A stretch of 64,000 nucleotides of DNA from Utricularia gibba (Eukaryota; Streptophyta; Magnoliopsida; Lamiales; Lentibulariaceae): NCBI GenBank assembly GCA_002189035.1, contig NEEC01000004.1, forward strand, positions 5,270,001-5,334,000. Reading direction: 5' to 3'. The translations under genes were made by a program, and so were the position numbers. Positions 22,086 to 34,234 of the stretch are shown here, one piece after another. The notes below the pieces were generated by a model. It had not been told where the DNA came from. It saw only the letters and a list, made by a program, of their open reading frames with translations, and made no database searches. Numbering within the stretch: the stretch's first letter is position 1; each line of letters begins with the position of its first letter.

Positions 22086-24758
22086 CTAAGAAGTCAAGAA
22101 ACCATCCACCTTTGCATTCTTCCTTCTTGACAGGAACTTCATGCAGATGGGCGGCTTTACGCCGGCCAAAGCGAGTATGGAACTGGGCAGGGTCCATATC
22201 CCATCGCCGCATATCAGCCCTGAAGCCATGGCCGGCGCAAACGCATCGGCGTTCGCCTTGTCGATCTTCTCCCAGATGAAAAGGATCAAGCTCCCAATGC
22301 ACATGTCTATCGTGAAGTAGCCCCCAAGATAGAATGGGATGGCCATCGCCATGGGAACAGGAATGAACTTCGCCCATTTGGGACCTACGATGTCTCTGAT
22401 GGCGTTTATGGCCATTGCAGCAGCAAAGAAGATGTAGCATAAGGTAAGGCAGTGTCTTGGAAGGGAACCGAATCCGTCCACTCCCAAGATTGCCATGTTT
22501 CGATAGACGGAAGCATAGGGTGCAGGGTAAACGGAGCCAGGTTTGCCCAGATCACCGAAGGCCTTGAAGAAGATCCAGAAAACACAGGGAGAGATGATGC
22601 AGCCCATGGCAGTTCCAATGAATTGACTCACGAACATGGATCTTGGTGATGCAAGTGTCAAGTAACCAGTCTTGAAATCCTGTGAGAGGTCTGCAGCAGT
22701 GGATACAATATTCATCATGACTCCACAGGCAGCTAGACCGGCGAGAACACCGCCATGGGCAGCTCCAGCCCATGCACCAATTATAAATATGGCAAATTTG
22801 CCATAGGTTGAGGCTAGAGACCAATCTGTTAGCCCACATCCATAAGCATTGCAAAAGGCCAGAACTGGGGCAATAATGTACATAAGTACTATATGATACC
22901 ACCTAAGAGGGTGAAAGATAACAGGCAGCGTTGCAGTAGAGATAACTGCAATGGCGAGGTAGCCAGCAACCGCGAGCCAATTGGGAATTTTATCCTGGAT
23001 AAAGAGTCTTGTCCTAATTTGATCGTTGTAAGATAGAGTTGGTGGAGCTGGGCGCTGTTCATCAATTGGACGGACAATCTCAGCTCGCCCACTACGGATA
23101 TGTCGGAACAAGCCAAGTAATGTGTGTCCAAAAACCTTGAAGAAGTTGTAGAGACCATCTCCAAGAATCATAGCTATGGCAATGAAGACCTGGCATACAA
23201 GACATCGACAAGTAAATTTCTTTCAGATAAAAGGCACCTCTTGTTACATAATCTTGACACTAAAAGAGAAGAAGCAAAAAACTTCACCCTGTAGCCTTGC
23301 AAACCATGGAGACTGCTTTCAGATAGATCAGCAGAATACCAATCTCCCTTCCTGGTCTTAATCAGTGGCCACATTAGTCCCCAGGAGAGGATGGCTCCTA
23401 GAAGCATCGATATATTGATGATGTATGGGCATATCATGCCAACACCAACATAAGTTGCCGAGAAGTCAAAGTAAAACCTGATCCAGTATATTGAAAAATA
23501 AATGTGAGGCACAATCTCTCTTCAATATGGCATGATCATTTCAGAGGATAACCTGTTAGCATAGGCTTCCAGGCCAAATGTTGGAAAGCTCGCAAATCCA
23601 CAGCCATCTCCAGCAGTGAAAAACCACTGGAAAAACCCCCACAGAAAGCTAAAAGAAAAGAATTTTCCCAAGGTCTGCACTTGTTTTCTGGATTCAAGAA
23701 GTCAAAAACGTTAAGAAAGCATAATTGCCTGTACAGCAAACGAAAATTTAAGTACTTGCAGCTCACTTTGCCAGCTTAGCTCCCCGAGGGGTGTGAAAGC
23801 TATTGATCAGATGGGCTGTTGCAGTCCCACTAGGGTAAGTTAGACGAAAATCTATGATCATGATCTGAAAGCATCGGAAGAAAATACATGAATCCAGGCT
23901 CCTCCCTATCTCAGAACAAGCATTCGGATAAACAACATATGTCGTTTCCAGAAAACAAGAAAGTTTACCTTGCGAAGAGGGACCACAGAGAATAATCCCA
24001 AGAAGCTAACTACGAACAGAAACCCAATCATCCAATTCAGGTTCGGGTTCTTCACATTTCTGGAATCATTCGCCTCAGTAGATTGCCTAGCGATAGTCTC
24101 ACTCATGGCAAAGAGATAACTCCCAAAGCCGCCTGATTTTTCAGATTCGGAGTTAATTAAAAAGAGAAAAACATACAAAACTTTGGTTAAATTGCTGTTA
24201 TTAAAGAGGCGACTGTATAATTTTGAAAATCAGAAGAGGAGAATCCTAGGAAGGAGATTCACTACGGATTTAACGATTCCTTATCTTTCGCCCTAAACTT
24301 GCGGAATCAAGACTTGAAACAATATGCTGCATACACCGACACACCTCAAGAGCAAAGTGATGAATATTACCGCTAAAAGCTATGCCAGACGCGGCGACAA
24401 CGCAGGTCTGAATGACGGTGTTCTCCTGGCGGGTGAACTGCTGGCGGAGGAGTCCAGAATTCTCCAGAATCTTCGTCCACGTCTTCACAAAGAAGAAACC
24501 GAGAAGGCCAGCGGAGACATTCAGCGAAGGGATAATACCTGTAGTCAGATTCAACTTCATCACGATGAAGGTGAAGAGGACCGACAACACGAAGGCGACA
24601 AAGAAAGCTCTGAGGGTCAGTTGATTCCTCCATGGTGGCACCTCCTTGCTCTCGAATATCTTCTCGATCGAATCTACGTCCTCCATCCCTCCCTTACGAG
24701 CTTCCCCCTCCGTCTCCTCCCCGTCGGTTTTTTTGACCACAGCATCGGACTTTTCCAT
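22086..24758 (-). CDS. Yellow-Stripe-like (YSL5/7/8 clade) oligopeptide transporter
   Basis: Six exons: 24371-24758, 23969-24132, 23767-23864, 23553-23687, 23288-23477 and 22086-23189, totalling 2079 nt, or 692 residues, with every junction in frame. The N-terminus is acidic and cytosolic. About 14 membrane spans follow, with OPT-family signatures [52 protein letters not shown] and [20 protein letters not shown]. The C-terminus [14 protein letters not shown] matches the YSL5/7/8 group rather than YSL1/2/3. YSL proteins belong to the OPT family; the first members carry metal-nicotianamine complexes, while YSL7/8-type members have also been reported to move peptides. Substrate here is therefore inferred only to family level. 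Confidence 0.95.
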
Positions 24759-25529
24759 CGCACTCTATGACCGCCTGTGGCGCCAGCGGAGTCTATATAT
24801 ACAACCCCCCAGTCCCTAATCCCTGTTTTAAATAATTAATCTCGTAATTAATTGGAATTTACACTGTAATAAATACAACCTTAATCCCACCCTAGAAGCA
24901 CAATAACTATCATTAATTCCTTAATAATGATTAATTAACATAATCCCCCTAATTACCATGTTTAGGCTCGCTAATCAGTAATCACTATCCTAATGTGAAA
25001 GGCATTAGCTTGATTTTCCACTCCAGCACGTTGACTTGACTCTAGAAATGGGAAAGCATGATAGTGGGCCCCATTAGAATATATGGAAAATTTTAAATTT
25101 TTTTTTCCCCTAGAGGATAGTGTGCGGTGTCAACAGCTGGCATGAGATTAAAATGATTGATTATTTATGATAATGACCGTTGGGAAATTCGAATTTTGAA
25201 GAGGATGATAGTGGCGTCCACGTCATCAAGACTTCCCATCTTGCCGCCATTTAACAACACGTGGAATGTTTGTAATAACACTTGGATGCCAAGCCTTTAT
25301 GATTCTGGAGTTTGAATGCAGGGGATATTCCAGGAGTAGTATATGTGAATTCAATGAAGCGTTTTCAGTGGGTAATTTAAGACAACCGAGTTCGTAGTTT
25401 GAAATGATGAGCTGAATTCAATGGTTGGAAAGTAAATGATAACGAAACGAAGTCTTGAATCAGCTGCAGCTGGAAGGATCACCTTACGGACCAAATGATC
25501 TTGGCCCTGGTGTCAACTCACGAGCGGTG
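24759..25529. other. YSL upstream region
   Basis: AT-rich promoter-like DNA. It includes a palindromic G-box CACGTG at 25258-25263 and a CCACGTCA element at 25218-25225, both typical bHLH/bZIP sites. No open frame with family support is present. The far end is the 3' flank of the At1g65710-like gene. Confidence 0.55.
24794..24801 (-). promoter_or_regulatory. TATA box of the YSL gene
   Basis: TATATATA lies only 36-43 bp upstream of the YSL start codon. With the usual 30-35 bp between TATA and transcription start, the leader would be just a few nucleotides, unless transcription starts elsewhere. Confidence 0.5.
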
Positions 25530-27175
25530 TCATGTGGAGGCAGCAGTTGCAAGAACTGATGTAGCAAGATCTCTCTTCTGTGAACTCCAAGTTCTCTTCC
25601 CAGCTTCAGAGCATCTGCTTTCTCCCTTGGAAGAGGACGCTGAGGAACGATCAGTTGATTCCACTGAACTCGGCTCCCACTTGGAAGCGCTGACCCCTTG
25701 CTCCTCAGTGTCATTCCCAACTCCAGCTATGCTGTTGCTTCCGCAGGATTCCTCTGTTGTTCCTCTCTCCACAGTCACATATTTATTCTGAAACCTCTGC
25801 TTGATCACATCATCATCAGTGGTTAAAGTTTTTGTGTTTCTTCTGTTGTCGCCCGCCATTGATGGACCCATGTTGGAATTGAGGTCAGCTACTGCTTCAA
25901 GAATAGAACATGCCTTAGTCACGCAAGCCGGCAGAGCAAAATCAGCTAAAGGAGTTGTCTTTTGATGGAAATTTTGAATATCTTCCAGTAAAAGTGCAGT
26001 GTAGGATGAAATCTTCGTTTCTTGAGCTTCTTCATGTCTGTCTAGATCGATGGAGAGATGAGAGGAGCGGCTACCCAGACTTGGTTTTGCGGTCTCAGAG
26101 GCTTTAATGATCTCTGTTGCTTCCTTGTTTGTCTGGATTATGTTTGTGTGGTTGATTTGTTTCTTCTTTGGGGCAGCCTGCAAAAGCCAAATGATTTGAA
26201 TTCTGCTGCTTCTTTGTAATTGAACTACGAAATTTGAATGAGTTTCGTGTAGTACCTGGGGGATGGTGACATTGGTGTCGATCTCTGCGAGAGGATTTCT
26301 TCTGAATGGAGAATTTTCAGTTGCCCTCTTTGAGTTGCTCCGGCTGAGGGACGGTGGCTGTTGCCGCGCCGGAGAGCGATTACGTGGCGTTTCGCTGCCG
26401 GCGTTTCTCCTTACGTGAATTCTAGTTATAGCTGCCGTCTCGGCTGGTACGGTGGGCGGAACTGAGACCAGTTTCCCCGGCCTAGAAGATGTAGTGGAGG
26501 AGCTGAGAGTACTACCTCCAAAGGCGATGGGAGAAACAGATCTTCTGCCCGGAGATCTGCTCACGCGCCGCCCTCCAACGCCGCTGCTGACTCTGTCTCT
26601 GCTTCGGGAGAGCTTCTGAGGGGTCTGCTCTTTTCCCCTTTCACAACTTGGGTTCTCCGCCGTCCCTGTGAATCCCGAATCCGCTCTCTCCGACGAGTCT
26701 CCCTCTCACTCGCCACCGCTTCCTCGGCGACAATGTTCCCTGTTTCGGCGTCGAAATCGTAACTTCTCTTCGAACCTGAATATTTTTTTAGCACATTATC
26801 TTCAGAAACACCACCACCGCCCTTCGAAGTGGAGGAGCTCCGGCTGAGCCTACCGCACTGAATGAGAATAGCGTCCAGTTCTTCCTTCGTGCAACTTGAC
26901 GACCGCGGCGGCACTATCGCTCCTTCCCAGCAAGAACTCACATTTTTATCTTCTTCTTTCAACTTCTTGGCCCCGGATTTCTCCTCCACGCTGGATCTCT
27001 GTTTCTCAAGCTCACAACTTTTCCGCTGAGGCGTGAAATAAGCTTCTTTTTTGACGACCACCTGTTCCTGGGGTTCAAACTTCTCCAATTGCACAGCAAA
27101 TTTTGAATTCTCCGGCGGATTCAGAGCATAAGAAGAACCAAGCTTACCCTTCTTCTTACTGAAACAGGCCCCCAT
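25530..27175 (-). CDS. At1g65710-like protein of unknown function (one-base deficit at 26650-26652)
   Basis: Two exons, 26256-27175 and 25530-26177. The N-terminus MGACFSKKKGK looks like an N-myristoylation and palmitoylation site, so membrane attachment is likely. Next come the conserved block SSCTKEELDAILIQCGRLSRS, KYSGSKRSYDFD, an Arg/Ser-rich stretch with SQGRRRT, then RRVSRSPGRRS, and a C-terminal half ending in TSVLATAAST. This order matches the plant family of Arabidopsis At1g65710 as I remember it; no function is known. The reading frame switches: the first frame ends at 26561 while the conserved RVSRSPGRR lies in another frame. Adding one base in the G run (plus strand) at 26650-26652 joins them and makes the total 1569 nt, a multiple of three. 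A fault in the sequence is more likely than two genes. Confidence 0.85.
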
Positions 27176-27674
27176 TTTTCACCCAAAGCCACAAAAGATT
27201 CAAGAAAATCGAAAGGAGAAGAAGACACAAAGCAAAGCGAAATGGTCCCAAGAAAAAAAAAAAAAGCGCAGTGCAAGGAAATGATGACGCTGTGCTGTTC
27301 ACCGGAGGAAAGAAGAGCGATGCCACAACAATTTCAAATTTCCGACACACGACAACGAGTTGTCGTAGCCGTTGGAAACCTTCTTTTTTTTTTTCGAAAA
27401 GGGATTCAAGTAAGACAAGCTTGTTAGAATCTTTTAAGGCAGTTAATCAGATTCTTTTTGGATCTAAAGGTGAATCATTTTGCAAGAACAGTTAGCCCCA
27501 GTTCATCTTAGGATATTGTTTGACATGGAACATGTCAAAAGAACGGTGAAGAAAACCAAACCAAACACTCATCAGAACAGGGAATAGAAAAACAACAAAC
27601 TGCAGATACAAAATGGTTTATGCATGTCTTTGGAGCATCATCTCCTTATCCTTTTGTCGCTGCCAACTGGGAAA

Positions 27675-28533
27675 CTACGCCGCCGAGATCATCCGAAGGC
27701 TGCCGGAGATCGTGCATACAGCCAGACCGGCTAACGCCAGGAATCCATATTTCCTGCGTAGTATAAAGGTAGCAAAAGGTTTCTATGAATTCTACAGCTC
27801 AGTAGCGGAAGGAAGCCTAAATCTGAAGGTAGAATCACTGCGCAAACTAATGATAAATGATCGAAAATTCGCCATACCCAATATCTAAACGTTTTTTGGG
27901 ATCGCCAGTTGAGTAGCCAATGAAGTAGAAAATGCGGGTAATGGTGTAAACAACGCCCAGTGAAGCAGAGACAATAGGATGCTTAAGTCCCCCATCATCA
28001 TCAACATGAAAAACGAAGGCATCATTTCCAACGAGTTCTGGTGCCCTCTCTGCAGTTACAACATGGCATAATTCAAAGAGAGAAATTGAGAGAAAAAGAT
28101 GTCTGATTCAGCAGCCACAAACTTCACAACCCAATGCCCAGTTATGAAAAGATCTCAACATCATACAAGATTGGAAGAACGAGATAAAATTCAAGAATCA
28201 ACACGAAATAATTCATGGGGATCCACGCTGATAAGAAAAACGAAAGCAATTACACAAACCTGCACACAATTGAAAATCTTCCCATCCTTGTTCTCTGTTT
28301 CATTAGCGTACATGGTCGGATAAAACACCTTATACCTAACAACAAAACCAAACTCGAGATTACAAAAGCCCCCAAAAGGGAATAAAACTGGGATTTTCAT
28401 CAATTGAAGAACAAGCATACTTTTTCCGAGCCTGGCCGACTTTGGCAGCCATCCAGAAATTAACGAAGCCATAGAAAACCAGAACAAGCATTACGTATCC
28501 ATACTCCTTAGGCAGAAACTCGATCCCAGCCAT
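27675..28533 (-). CDS. MGST3: Microsomal glutathione S-transferase 3 (MAPEG family; one-base deficit at 27989-27993)
   Basis: Four exons: 28421-28533, 28260-28335, 27878-28049 and 27675-27753. The start [14 protein letters not shown] and the segments [37 protein letters not shown] and [11 protein letters not shown] are typical of MAPEG proteins: small four-helix membrane enzymes of the ER with glutathione transferase and peroxidase activity. Helices are visible near both ends and around the RIFYFIGY segment. Exon 3 is 172 nt where 173 are needed. The C run at 27989-27993 breaks the frame just after the MMMG stretch. With one extra base the CDS is 441 nt, 146 residues, as expected of the family. 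A TATA-like TATAAAG lies about 65-73 bp upstream of the ATG. Confidence 0.9.
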
Positions 28534-29068
28534 TCTCGTAGTTCCCAGAGCAAGTTCAAATCTTTCCACACAAGAAACTGAAGGCAGATCCCCAGGCTTT
28601 ATACTGTATTTTCACCCCAGTTCGCTCCCCTCCCCAAGGCACCGAACCCGTTGACTGTACATAATTAACTATCGTGAAACGTCATTGCTGGCGTAGCTCT
28701 TCAAATGTGAGGTCGGCACTCACGTTACATAGTGGCCCACGTACATTAAGTGATGTGGGCCCCATGCCCATACATAATGGGCTTTAGCCCATCTATGATT
28801 TTTTTATTTATACTATTATTACAAAATAATGAAATTATATCGTTTTAAATTTTGACAAAATTTTGGAAAAATATGCTAAAATTCTCTAAAATTTGCTTAT
28901 TTTTTTATTGAAATTTCAATTTTTTTTTTTATCAAACTGAATTTCTGAAATCCTCCGGGGCGTCCATTGGCTACATTGCCTGAGGTTCAGATTTACAGTG
29001 TTTTACGCTACATTTTTCAGCGTTGCTCTGCGGCCAACACCTCAAAAGAAATGGCCGTTGCCTTAGCC
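28534..29068. other. MGST3 promoter and 3' flank of phytoene synthase
   Basis: This 535-bp stretch should contain the short MGST3 promoter, including TATAAAG (minus strand) near 28600-28606, and an AT-rich part at about 28795-28950 next to the phytoene synthase 3' end. No coding frame is supported. Confidence 0.55.
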
Positions 29069-30701
29069 TCATGCCTTGACGAATGAGGAGCTTCTGGACG
29101 AAGGAGGAGCCAGAGACTTGGCATACGCCAAGGGAAGCGCAAGGATCTTCTTTGGCTTGCTGACGTACGCTCGCTTCGTGAAATTGTTGTAGTCGTTTGC
29201 TTCGATCTCGTCGAGGATTTGTCTGTACAACAGCAGAGAAGCCCACACCTAGCAGGAGGAGGAGTATGTGAGGTGAGGAGTTGATGGGTGTGCTTATCTC
29301 TGTGTTGGGTTTGCGATGCTTACCGGCCATCTGCTGGCTGAGCTGAGCTCCTTGACGCCACTCTCAGCATCGTCGAAAAACTTCCTTGCTCTCTTGATCT
29401 GCTTCTTCATGAAGGTTCTCCACTTATCGGTAACTTTTCCGGCGAAGATGTCTTCCTCAGACAGACCTGCCTGAGCCAGCTCATCCTGCGGGAGGTAGAT
29501 TCTCCCTCGCCCCGCACTGCAACACGGGAAAGAGACAGGGATCATTGTAACGCTATGTTTTCAACTCAAATGGAAGGCATTACAGAGATGCTCTGTGCTC
29601 ACTCTTCTCCGACGTCTCTGAGTATGTTGGTGAGCTGATTCGCAAGTCCTAACGACAAAGCTGCGTGGTAGACGCTCTCTGTGGTCGCAGATGACTGTGG
29701 GTCTATCCCCATAACTGGGACACTCATCAAGCCGACAGTCCAGCGACGTAGTAGCAGTACATGTAGAGCTCGTCGAAGTTTCTGTATCGAGTTTTTCGAA
29801 GATCCATCCTCATTCCTTCGATCATATCACGAAATGGCTGCAGGGAGGATAAAAAGTTATCCATTGAAAATCTGCGAGAAGAAGCTGGGGAGGGGAAATC
29901 TGTGAAGCCGAACCTGAATATCTACAGGAAACTTGGACACTGTATCAGCCAAAGCAGCATCAAGCATGTCGAATGGGCGACCTCTGAAAATATCCTCGAG
30001 CCTCACCTCCCACCGGTCCAGCGCTGTGGGTGTGATGTGAGATGCATTCGGACCGTCAACAAGCTCATCGGTTCTCCGGCACCACACTGGATTACAGAAA
30101 CAATAAAAAACTGATCAGGTTACACGGACCATTCAGTAGTGCAGATAAGGCAACTTAAATGATTCACCATAAATTGCCCAGATAGCTCTTTGCCTTACTG
30201 GAGTCATCAGCATGGTTCCTGGAATAAAAGAACAGAAGAAAGTTGATGCATTTCTACCCAAACAATTTATCTGAATCTGGAAAGATGAAGCTGGGGCTAA
30301 CCGAGGTAGAAAGTCTTGGCATATTCGGCACATACTTCTCCACAACGGTTGTAAGCTTCATTCAACATGAGTGCAGATCCAGGAACAGCAATTTCAGGTT
30401 CAACCTCTACATCATCAGTTGATCTAAAGTTTCTGTTAACCAAAGCTGCCTGCTTTAAAACCACATCATAGACTTTTCGCTCAGATGATAATGTTGTATC
30501 CTCAGCTATGCTTGCCACCATGCTTGATACCGGAGAACTATGGTTCCTTCCGCCGACTTGGCAAATGAAGGAACTTTTGCCTCTTGGAGGCGATGGAATC
30601 GAAAGAGGTTTCCATTTTGCTTCTCGAATCGAATCCAAGAATCCGCATCCAATCGAAATATCAGGACAAGGAGAAAGGATCCACGCCGCTGCCTGGATCA
30701 T
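29069..30701 (-). CDS. PSY: Phytoene synthase, plastidic (one-base deficit at 29740-29741)
   Basis: First committed enzyme of carotenoid synthesis: condenses two geranylgeranyl diphosphates to phytoene in plastids. Six exons: 30302-30701, 30168-30218, 29914-30086, 29603-29837, 29324-29516 and 29069-29248. The N-terminal 70 or so residues are a plausible transit peptide. Active-site aspartate motifs are seen as RTDELVDG and RDVGED (the last Asp split by an intron), together with [15 protein letters not shown] and [12 protein letters not shown]. Exon lengths 51, 173 and 193 look typical for plant PSY. Exon 4 is 235 nt, but its peptide needs 236: after CYYVAG the frame fails in the CC at 29740-29741, and resumes as [11 protein letters not shown] one base later. 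With that base the protein is 410 residues, normal for PSY. Confidence 0.95.
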
Positions 30702-31782
30702 TCTACAATCAATTCCTTCTCTTGTCTAACTTCTATAACCCTGAAGACAAATGTTCAGTGGCTTCCAATCAAAAGCAATTTTAATCTTTCTTCCTTCCCG
30801 ATCGACTCACGTTGCGTATAAAGTTCAGAAAAACAAAATCCACTTCCCAGAACAATGGGTGGACACAGAATCCGCGACCGAAGCTCACTGTAAACTGAAT
30901 CACGAAAAGAAGCTTAAGAGATTCGAACTTTGCAAAAAAGTAAGGAATGTAGAGAGACAAGAAGAGACTACGCCTAAAAAGCAAAACTTTCAACAACCCA
31001 CCTCAAATTTAGCAGGAGTAATTCTCGAGACACCAAGAATCAATGGCCGACAGTGTGTTTACACGGTGCATTTCAGCCATCCAGTGGTTTCTGTAGGTAC
31101 CCACAAGACGACCCTTTTCGTTTCTCTTCGAATTAGAAATTCAGAAGAGCGAGTGAAGAGTGACGGATGAAGAACAGGGCGCCGCTGAAATCGAGTGATT
31201 CCCATGAAACACAATCCCCATCGATTACAAGGAACGCGTGTCCTGCTTCTGAACCGTCGAATTATACATCTGAAACTAAGTAGTGGACATGCTTACAAGA
31301 GAAGGGACATCATGAGATAGCCGATGTAACGTGGTCGTTTACTACTGGCGGACATGGATTTCCCCATATTTCCCTTCCGATGAGATGGTTGGCTTTAGGG
31401 ATTTCTCGTGGCACCCACTCCGAAACTCCCTGCCCCACTGCCTTTCCCTCTTGCCAACTTGCCTGCTTTCGATTTCCTTGTTCGAATTTAGAAATTTCCC
31501 CCCAGAGGCACTGGAGGTCCAGTCAATCAATTTGTGTTGTAAAAAAATAAAGCTTTTTAGATTTCGAATCAGTTGTAAGTAAATCTTCCCTCGGCATGCT
31601 TCCGGACAAAGGAGCAGTTGAACTCCAAATCATGTCAGAGCACGTTCCAAAAATTGAACAGGAAAACACCATTAAGATCTATATGTTCATTCAAATGATT
31701 TCTGGTAACAACAGGAAACACTAAAACGGTATAGTTTGCAGGTGTAAGTTGATATGCGTTCTGCTAACTTCATGATTGAGAT
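30702..31782. other. PSY upstream region and 3' flank of the NAC gene
   Basis: About 1.1 kb without a supported coding exon. The side next to 30701 should hold the PSY leader and promoter. The side next to 31782 should hold the NAC 3' UTR. Open frames here (for example plus strand 30751-31170) show no family similarity. Confidence 0.55.
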
Positions 31783-33918
31783 CTATGAGCATGGTTTGTG
31801 GTGAGGTATCCAAAAGGACCATAACACCAATGCAAATGCAAACTTCTGAGATCTCATCATCCTCAATCCAGCCACTGTGTTCCTGATAAGAGATACCAAT
31901 CTCTCCTGCAGGCTCATGTTTCTGTGCATGGTGATTGGAATATGCTGATGGTTCATTCTCTTGGGGTTCATTTGGACTTGTAGTGTTCTGCTAGGCACCA
32001 GCTCGTGGTACAATGTCTGCGGCGGCTGCCGAGTTGACACCAGCATTCCAAGGCTCACTTGGGGTTTCGCCTCATACTCCGAGAAGCTGCCGCCCAAGTT
32101 GACACTGAGATCCGGTCTGGTTGCATCTCCAGCGAAGGTGTCAGTGTGGGTTTCTGCTGTGACAGCAAAAGTATAAAATACAGGAAAATTAGATCATGGA
32201 GGCGGAGCAAATAATACGTCACCATGGAAACCATGATGTTCTTCTCCTTGAACGTTGGAGAAGCTGCTGCTGTGTATTTGAAGTGTGTTGGACTCAACCG
32301 GGAAAGCCTGCGGAAATTCCAGACAAAATCTTTGAAATTTGTAATGAAGCCTTTTCAGTTCACGCGATCTTTCTTTCTTTCTTTACGGCACCACTATTTT
32401 GACTTGACTACCTTTTCAAGTTCTTCATCGGAAATCCCAATCCAGTGCATGTTTTCCGGGAACCGAAACGCTTGCTCGTTTCCTCGGATTTCAATGGCCC
32501 GATGCACCTGTGGGCCGTGGTCATACGGCGGCTCCGCCGGGAGGTTGCCGTGTAGATAGGATGTTAGCTCATCGGTTCCCGAGAAAATCCCATGAAGCGT
32601 GGCAGCCCCTTGAAGGTGGGAATCATTCAACTCCTGAGAAGTTTGAGCAAATGCTAGTATTTCCTGTACGATATCATTCCGTTGATTCTCGTTTCCCGTA
32701 TAAACGTTACAGCCGCCCGCAATCATCGGATTCCCATACGCCGCCGGGAAATCTTGCACCTCCAACGGCGGCTGTGAAAACCGATTCTGGAACCTAGAGC
32801 ATTCCACCTCCACGTTCACCTACAAATCGATCCATCCGTAAGATTAACCATGGATACGTCCGTAAACTACATATTATAAAACAGATGCATACCCTGCATG
32901 GAGTATATGGCGTGGAGGAGGAGGCGCTGCCGTACATGTTACTGAAACTGAATTCGAACTCCTCTTCGGACAAGTATGGCCCCCATCCAGGATCATCAGA
33001 TGAACCAGGAAAGGTAGAAGAATCCGGATCCCCGTCGTCGAACTTCCGTTCACAGTCGCTTGCCGAGGCACCCACGTAACGATCTTCTGTCTTCGAAGGA
33101 TTTAAACTCTTCTTGAATACCCGGTAAAGCGCATAGGTATCCTGATAATCGCAACGAAATTCAGAACGGGAAGGATCCCGAATGAAGAACTGAGAGTGAA
33201 TTATCTCAGCAAGTTCTACCTCCATGTATAAATTCGTAAGAAAAAATCTGAACCTGCAATCCGGATGAAGTCTCACATTCTCCTTCTTCCAATCTGTACT
33301 CGTGCATCACCCAATCCGTTCTCGCACCATGAGGCGCTCGGCCTCTGTAGTACACTAGGGTTTTCTTCATCCCTACCGCTCTCATGTTCGAGCTCACCTT
33401 CCTATCTTTCCCCGTCGCCTTCCAGTACCCGGCCTTCGTCGCCCGGTTCGTCCTCGACCCGTTTGGATACTTCCGATCTCTGCAACTGAAGAAGTACCAC
33501 TCCATGTCTTTGCTCGGCAGCAACGATTTCCCTATATTGAAATAAACCGCATTCCAGTAGTTACTAACAACGTTGTCTCGTAATCCGAGACCGATTTCCC
33601 TATCACTCTTTATGCTTTTCAGGGTAAAGAGAGTCCTCGAACTGTTTGCGGTGCTGTTCTATCAAGGATTTCAACTAATACCTTTCTTGGTTTTCACTTT
33701 ACCTGGGGAGCTTGAAGGTTTGAAGTATATGAACGATGCAGAATAGCTATGGAAGCAGTACCTGGCAGATCCCATGGCTCGCACTTGTACAGGTCCACCT
33801 CCGGGATGATTTCGAGGTCGATTTTCTGGCCGTTGATCTTCCGCTTGAGGTAGTAAGCCACCAGCTCTTCGTCGGTGGGATGAAACCGGAACCCCGGCGG
33901 CAGCGACACCGGAGCCAT
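31783..33918 (-). CDS. NAC transcription factor, NAC028/045/086 subgroup
   Basis: Six exons: 33762-33918, 33254-33531, 32893-33141, 32412-32819, 32223-32307 and 31783-32156; total 1551 nt, 516 residues, all in frame. The NAC domain (about residues 1-165) shows subdomains A to [76 protein letters not shown] and [20 protein letters not shown]. The long acidic activation region follows. The C-terminal exon has the conserved [17 protein letters not shown] block and ends in a hydrophobic tail ([13 protein letters not shown]) after basic residues, which may be a weak membrane anchor; this is inference. Relatives NAC045/086 direct sieve-element differentiation, but orthology to a specific member is not settled here. 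Confidence 0.93.
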
Positions 33919-34000
33919 AACGCGGGATCAGGTTGCAGAAGACAAAGGAATCTCAGGCGTGGAAGGCCGAAGGAAGAAGAGACAGCAGATACGAGACTGC

Positions 34001-34007
34001 ATTTATA
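34001..34007 (-). promoter_or_regulatory. TATA box of the NAC gene
   Basis: On the minus strand the sequence reads TATAAAT, 83-89 bp upstream of the NAC start codon, which implies a leader of about 55 nt. Confidence 0.65.
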
Positions 34008-34234
34008 GACCAACGAAGAAAGCAAAACCCTCGTCTTCTCCTTCTTTTTGTTTCTTTCTTTTTTTCACTGTCTTTCCTCTCAAGCTCCATTTCCTTTCCT
34101 TTTCCCTTTGTTTTTTTCAAGTACAATAAAATTTTTGAATATAAAATTGTTTTAATGTACATCATCTACGTGATTAGGAAACGTAATTAATCACTAATTA
34201 CGAAGATTAGTGACGTATAGGTGATTAAGCGCTG

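Noticed and set aside
21871-22440. A 189-residue minus-strand ORF over the YSL C-terminus and the spacer
   Set aside because: It is an out-of-frame reading of the YSL last exon plus the direct repeat; the YSL frame itself is intact.
26561-27175. Two separate overlapping genes (ends at 26561 and starts at 26564), like a translational coupling
   Set aside because: Plant genes are not organised this way, and both halves match one protein family; a one-base fault explains it.
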